Of a DNA stretch of 64,000 nt, positions 62,335 through 64,000 are shown one piece after another. The translations under genes and the position numbers were made by a program. Source of the DNA: Paenibacillus sp. FSL H7-0357. Its GTDB lineage: Bacteria; Bacillota; Bacilli; Paenibacillales; Paenibacillaceae. Each line of letters opens with the position of its first letter. Position 1 is the first letter of the stretch. The stretch spans positions 5,332,001 through 5,396,000 of the forward strand of contig NZ_CP009241.1 in NCBI RefSeq assembly GCF_000758525.1, read 5' to 3'. Below the pieces are notes generated by a model that did no database searches, was not told the DNA's origin, and was given only the letters and a program-made list of their open reading frames with translations.

Positions 62335-62533
62335 TGTCTGTTTCCTCCCCTGGTAGGTTGATGTGGGCATAGTGGGTGATTCTATCGGCTATATATCCAT
62401 TTGGCGTGTACCACATGAACCTTCCAGCATCTACTTCATCAAGTTCCGCACTTGCTAATTTACCGTTTCCATACACCAAGTAAACCTTGTTGCGTTCTGG
62501 TTCGTTCTCAGGGTACTTTATCCAATTGATCAT
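62327..62533 (-). CDS. DUF551-like phage protein
   Basis: A 68-residue protein starting MINWIKYPENEPERNKVYLV, the usual opening of DUF551 proteins, with HYAHINLPGEE at the end. AAAGGAAC precedes the ATG. Function unknown; common in phage early regions. Confidence 0.75.
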   Translation of the reverse strand: MINWIKYPENEPERNKVYLVYGNGKLASAELDEVDAGRFMWYTPNGYIADRITHYAHINLPGEETDNA

Positions 62534-62637
62534 GTGGGTTGTTCCTTTCTTTATGGGGAGCCAGATTATGTAAACCTTATCCGGCCCCCGCTGCGCTGGG
62601 ATTATTCGGTCTGATTCGATGGTCTTCGGCCAAGGAG

Positions 62638-63030
62638 TTAATTCCGCATCAATAGCGCCATGTCGTACCCGGATTCGATGAATTGGATACTCAGCTTCCG
62701 GTTTACATCGTTCCCCAGCCGGTCATAGATTTCGTACATTTCATCTTTAGTGAATTTAGTACCCATCACCTCATTGAAACTTCTCAGAACCCGCGGTGCC
62801 CAGTATTTGTTTAAACCCTTAGCTATCGGACGGGAAACCCAAGCAAACATCTTACATTTGAAATCAAGCTCTGTACTTAATCCATCCAGCCTGAAGTACA
62901 CATTATTTCTTGGTTCAAGGATGATTTCGTTATTGCGGTTTATGAAGGCCTTTGGAAATGCGTGGAGCGCTTGATTGATAATGTTGCTCAATGACGCCTG
63001 ATCCGATAATTGATAGCTTGCTGTGCTCAT
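62638..63030 (-). CDS. Phage hypothetical protein (130 residues)
   Basis: A mixed alpha/beta protein (LSNIINQALHAFPKAFINRN, FAWVSRPIAKGLNKYWAPRV). ATG behind GGGGGAG. No family recognised. The 104 nt downstream has no start codon in any convincing frame. Confidence 0.6.
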   Translation of the reverse strand: MSTASYQLSDQASLSNIINQALHAFPKAFINRNNEIILEPRNNVYFRLDGLSTELDFKCKMFAWVSRPIAKGLNKYWAPRVLRSFNEVMGTKFTKDEMYEIYDRLGNDVNRKLSIQFIESGYDMALLMRN

Positions 63031-63045
63031 ATCCTCTTCTCCCCC

Positions 63046-63546
63046 TTATACCTCTATTAGTTCTGGATTCTCGTAGATGTTGCCGATGACTTCAGCCTTA
63101 TATCCCCGCACATCATATCCAGTCCAACCGCCATTCCCGGCATTTATGCGATATGTTTCTGGAGGAACTGCCTTGTATCTTCCTTGATTGCTGTCGTAGC
63201 AGATAATGAACTTTCTTGGTGTGTCGTCGATATATTCATCATCTGAGTGGTCATTCGGGTTGACGTTAGAGAAATAGTCCTCTAAAACAATATCCCCTTC
63301 GTAGATCTCCCGGCCGTTCTTGTCCTTTAATCCGGTGTATTGCATGAGCTCCACATCTTTCCCATGAATATAGTGACCGGATGATGACCAATTGGCGTTC
63401 TCACCATCGAATGGCTTCCTCCATACATGAACGTTTTCTTTTTTGCTGTCTTCCAGTTCTCCGCCTAACTCATAATCAATTTGTGAAGGAACAAACATTC
63501 TTTTGAAACTCTTATCCCACGCCCGGAACTTAATCTCTCTGCCCAT
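63046..63546 (-). CDS. YopX family phage protein
   Basis: A 166-residue YopX protein: REIKFRAWDKSFKRMF at the start, MQYTGLKDKNGREIYEGDIV in the middle and EVIGNIYENPEL at the end are all family hallmarks. ATG behind AAAGGGAGAGG. YopX proteins are frequent in prophage early regions; activity unknown. Confidence 0.92.
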   Translation of the reverse strand: MGREIKFRAWDKSFKRMFVPSQIDYELGGELEDSKKENVHVWRKPFDGENANWSSSGHYIHGKDVELMQYTGLKDKNGREIYEGDIVLEDYFSNVNPNDHSDDEYIDDTPRKFIICYDSNQGRYKAVPPETYRINAGNGGWTGYDVRGYKAEVIGNIYENPELIEV

Positions 63547-63576
63547 CGTGTATCCTCTCCCTTTGGGGTCTGCCCC

Positions 63577-63879
63577 CTAAAATTCAACTCTTCCAAACGC
63601 TATATCAATATTCAACTTGCTTCTCCGTTTATCATGGTCCTTCTGGATCATGGCGTGTAGCTTATTGCAGGACGGGCAAAACTCAAACCCTGCTACATTC
63701 GTGGCACACTCTTTACAAATGCCGTTGTCGCAGGTTTCGTGGTGTCCGCCTATCATATGCCCCCTTTGATCTTTTGCTGAGGTCCATAGGTAGCCAACTA
63801 CAAAATCACATAGTTGAGTGGCTTCATTCCTGCGGCAAAAGGTGCAAGGGTATTTTGGCATTTTTGCGACATTGCCCAT
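63577..63879 (-). CDS. Zinc-ribbon-like phage protein
   Basis: A 100-residue protein with pairs of cysteines in YPCTFCRRNEATQLCDF, HETCDNGICKECATN and FEFCPSCNKLH, suggesting two or more zinc sites. ATG behind AAGGGGG. Probably nucleic-acid or protein binding; family uncertain. Confidence 0.65.
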   Translation of the reverse strand: MGNVAKMPKYPCTFCRRNEATQLCDFVVGYLWTSAKDQRGHMIGGHHETCDNGICKECATNVAGFEFCPSCNKLHAMIQKDHDKRRSKLNIDIAFGRVEF

Positions 63880-63891
63880 GTCTCTGCCCCC

Positions 63892-64000
63892 TTATAAGTT
63901 AAGTACCGCTAGTAATGCAGCCTTACCGATGGCTTCAGGTGCTGAACCACCATACACCTTGTAATGCTTTTGGGATTCAGGATCATCAGGTGAAAAAATG
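63892..64000 (-). CDS. Phage protein, C-terminus only (phage 'ABA sandwich' domain-like)
   Basis: The last 35 residues of a frame that enters from the right edge: FSPDDPESQKHYKVYGG followed by SAPEAIGKAALLAVLNL. The ending A-P-x-A-I-x-x-A-A-L-L-A-V is what I expect at the end of phage ABA-sandwich-type proteins. The start lies outside the window. Confidence 0.55.
   Translation of the reverse strand, partial: IFSPDDPESQKHYKVYGGSAPEAIGKAALLAVLNL

Noticed and set aside
62534-62700. The frame of the DUF551-like gene stays open about 65 codons upstream across the end of the 130-residue gene, suggesting another -1 fusion.
   Set aside because: No canonical slippery heptamer is present, the upstream text is not protein-like, and DUF551 proteins normally start at the ATG used here with its own AAAGGAAC site.
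1-64000. CRISPR array, insertion sequence, rRNA or integrase gene.
   Set aside because: No regularly spaced repeats, transposase motifs or rRNA-like text were seen; the only tyrosine recombinase is the host XerD.

Overview
The window looks like chromosome of a spore-forming Gram-positive bacterium close to Paenibacillus. Evidence: SpoIIM, a Bacillus-like order spoIIM - fur - yqzK - xerD - deoB - purine nucleoside phosphorylase, strong AGGAGG ribosome binding sites, frequent TTG/GTG starts, and a Prli42 miniprotein gene. No ribosomal RNA gene, canonical tRNA or CRISPR array is visible.

Bases 1-34998 are host chromosome, almost all on the minus strand. Bases 1-8845 hold a dipeptide-type ABC importer (binding lipoprotein and two permeases), a PucR regulator and a four-gene operon (DUF1177, AroM-like, M29-type aminopeptidase, Asp/Glu/hydantoin racemase), which together look like an uptake and processing route for an unknown peptide-like compound. 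Next come a plus-strand beta-lactamase-fold hydrolase, nucleoside salvage (deoB, two PNP paralogues, pdp), xerD, yqzK, fur, a possibly truncated secreted-protein remnant, spoIIM, an endonuclease-Q-like PHP protein with nudF, an M20 peptidase, prli42, lipB, and a branched-chain 2-oxoacid dehydrogenase set (lpdV, bkdAA, bkdAB, bkdB) whose E2 needs the lipoyl group that LipB supplies. yqzF, a small ABC transporter and a heterodimeric ABC exporter with one degenerate ATP site close the host part.

From about 35.1 kb to the right edge lies one end of a prophage, all on the minus strand. In transcription order (right to left): small early genes (YopX, DUF551, RusA), a coiled-coil protein, a probable late regulator, a structured RNA, TerS, TerL, portal, scaffold, decoration and capsid proteins, adaptors, tailspike, an O-antigen-ligase-like membrane protein, tail proteins, a type I toxin, two very large internal/ejection-type proteins, amidase and holin. 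No tape measure or tail-tube gene is seen, and the tailspike plus internal proteins suggest a short-tailed (podovirus-like) phage. The integrase is not in the window.

The most unusual signals are: (1) a textbook -1 frameshift signal that adds a lytic transglycosylase domain to an internal virion protein, with a second canonical slippery site in an early gene; (2) a roughly 430-nt structured RNA with its own promoter and terminator whose 3' half has the ends of a tRNA-Leu but a large insert in place of the anticodon arm; (3) a family of five intergenic elements with interleaved A-B-A'-B' complementarity and compensatory changes, three of them abutting a ribosome binding site; (4) a type I toxin-antitoxin module and an O-antigen-ligase-like cargo gene inside the late region.
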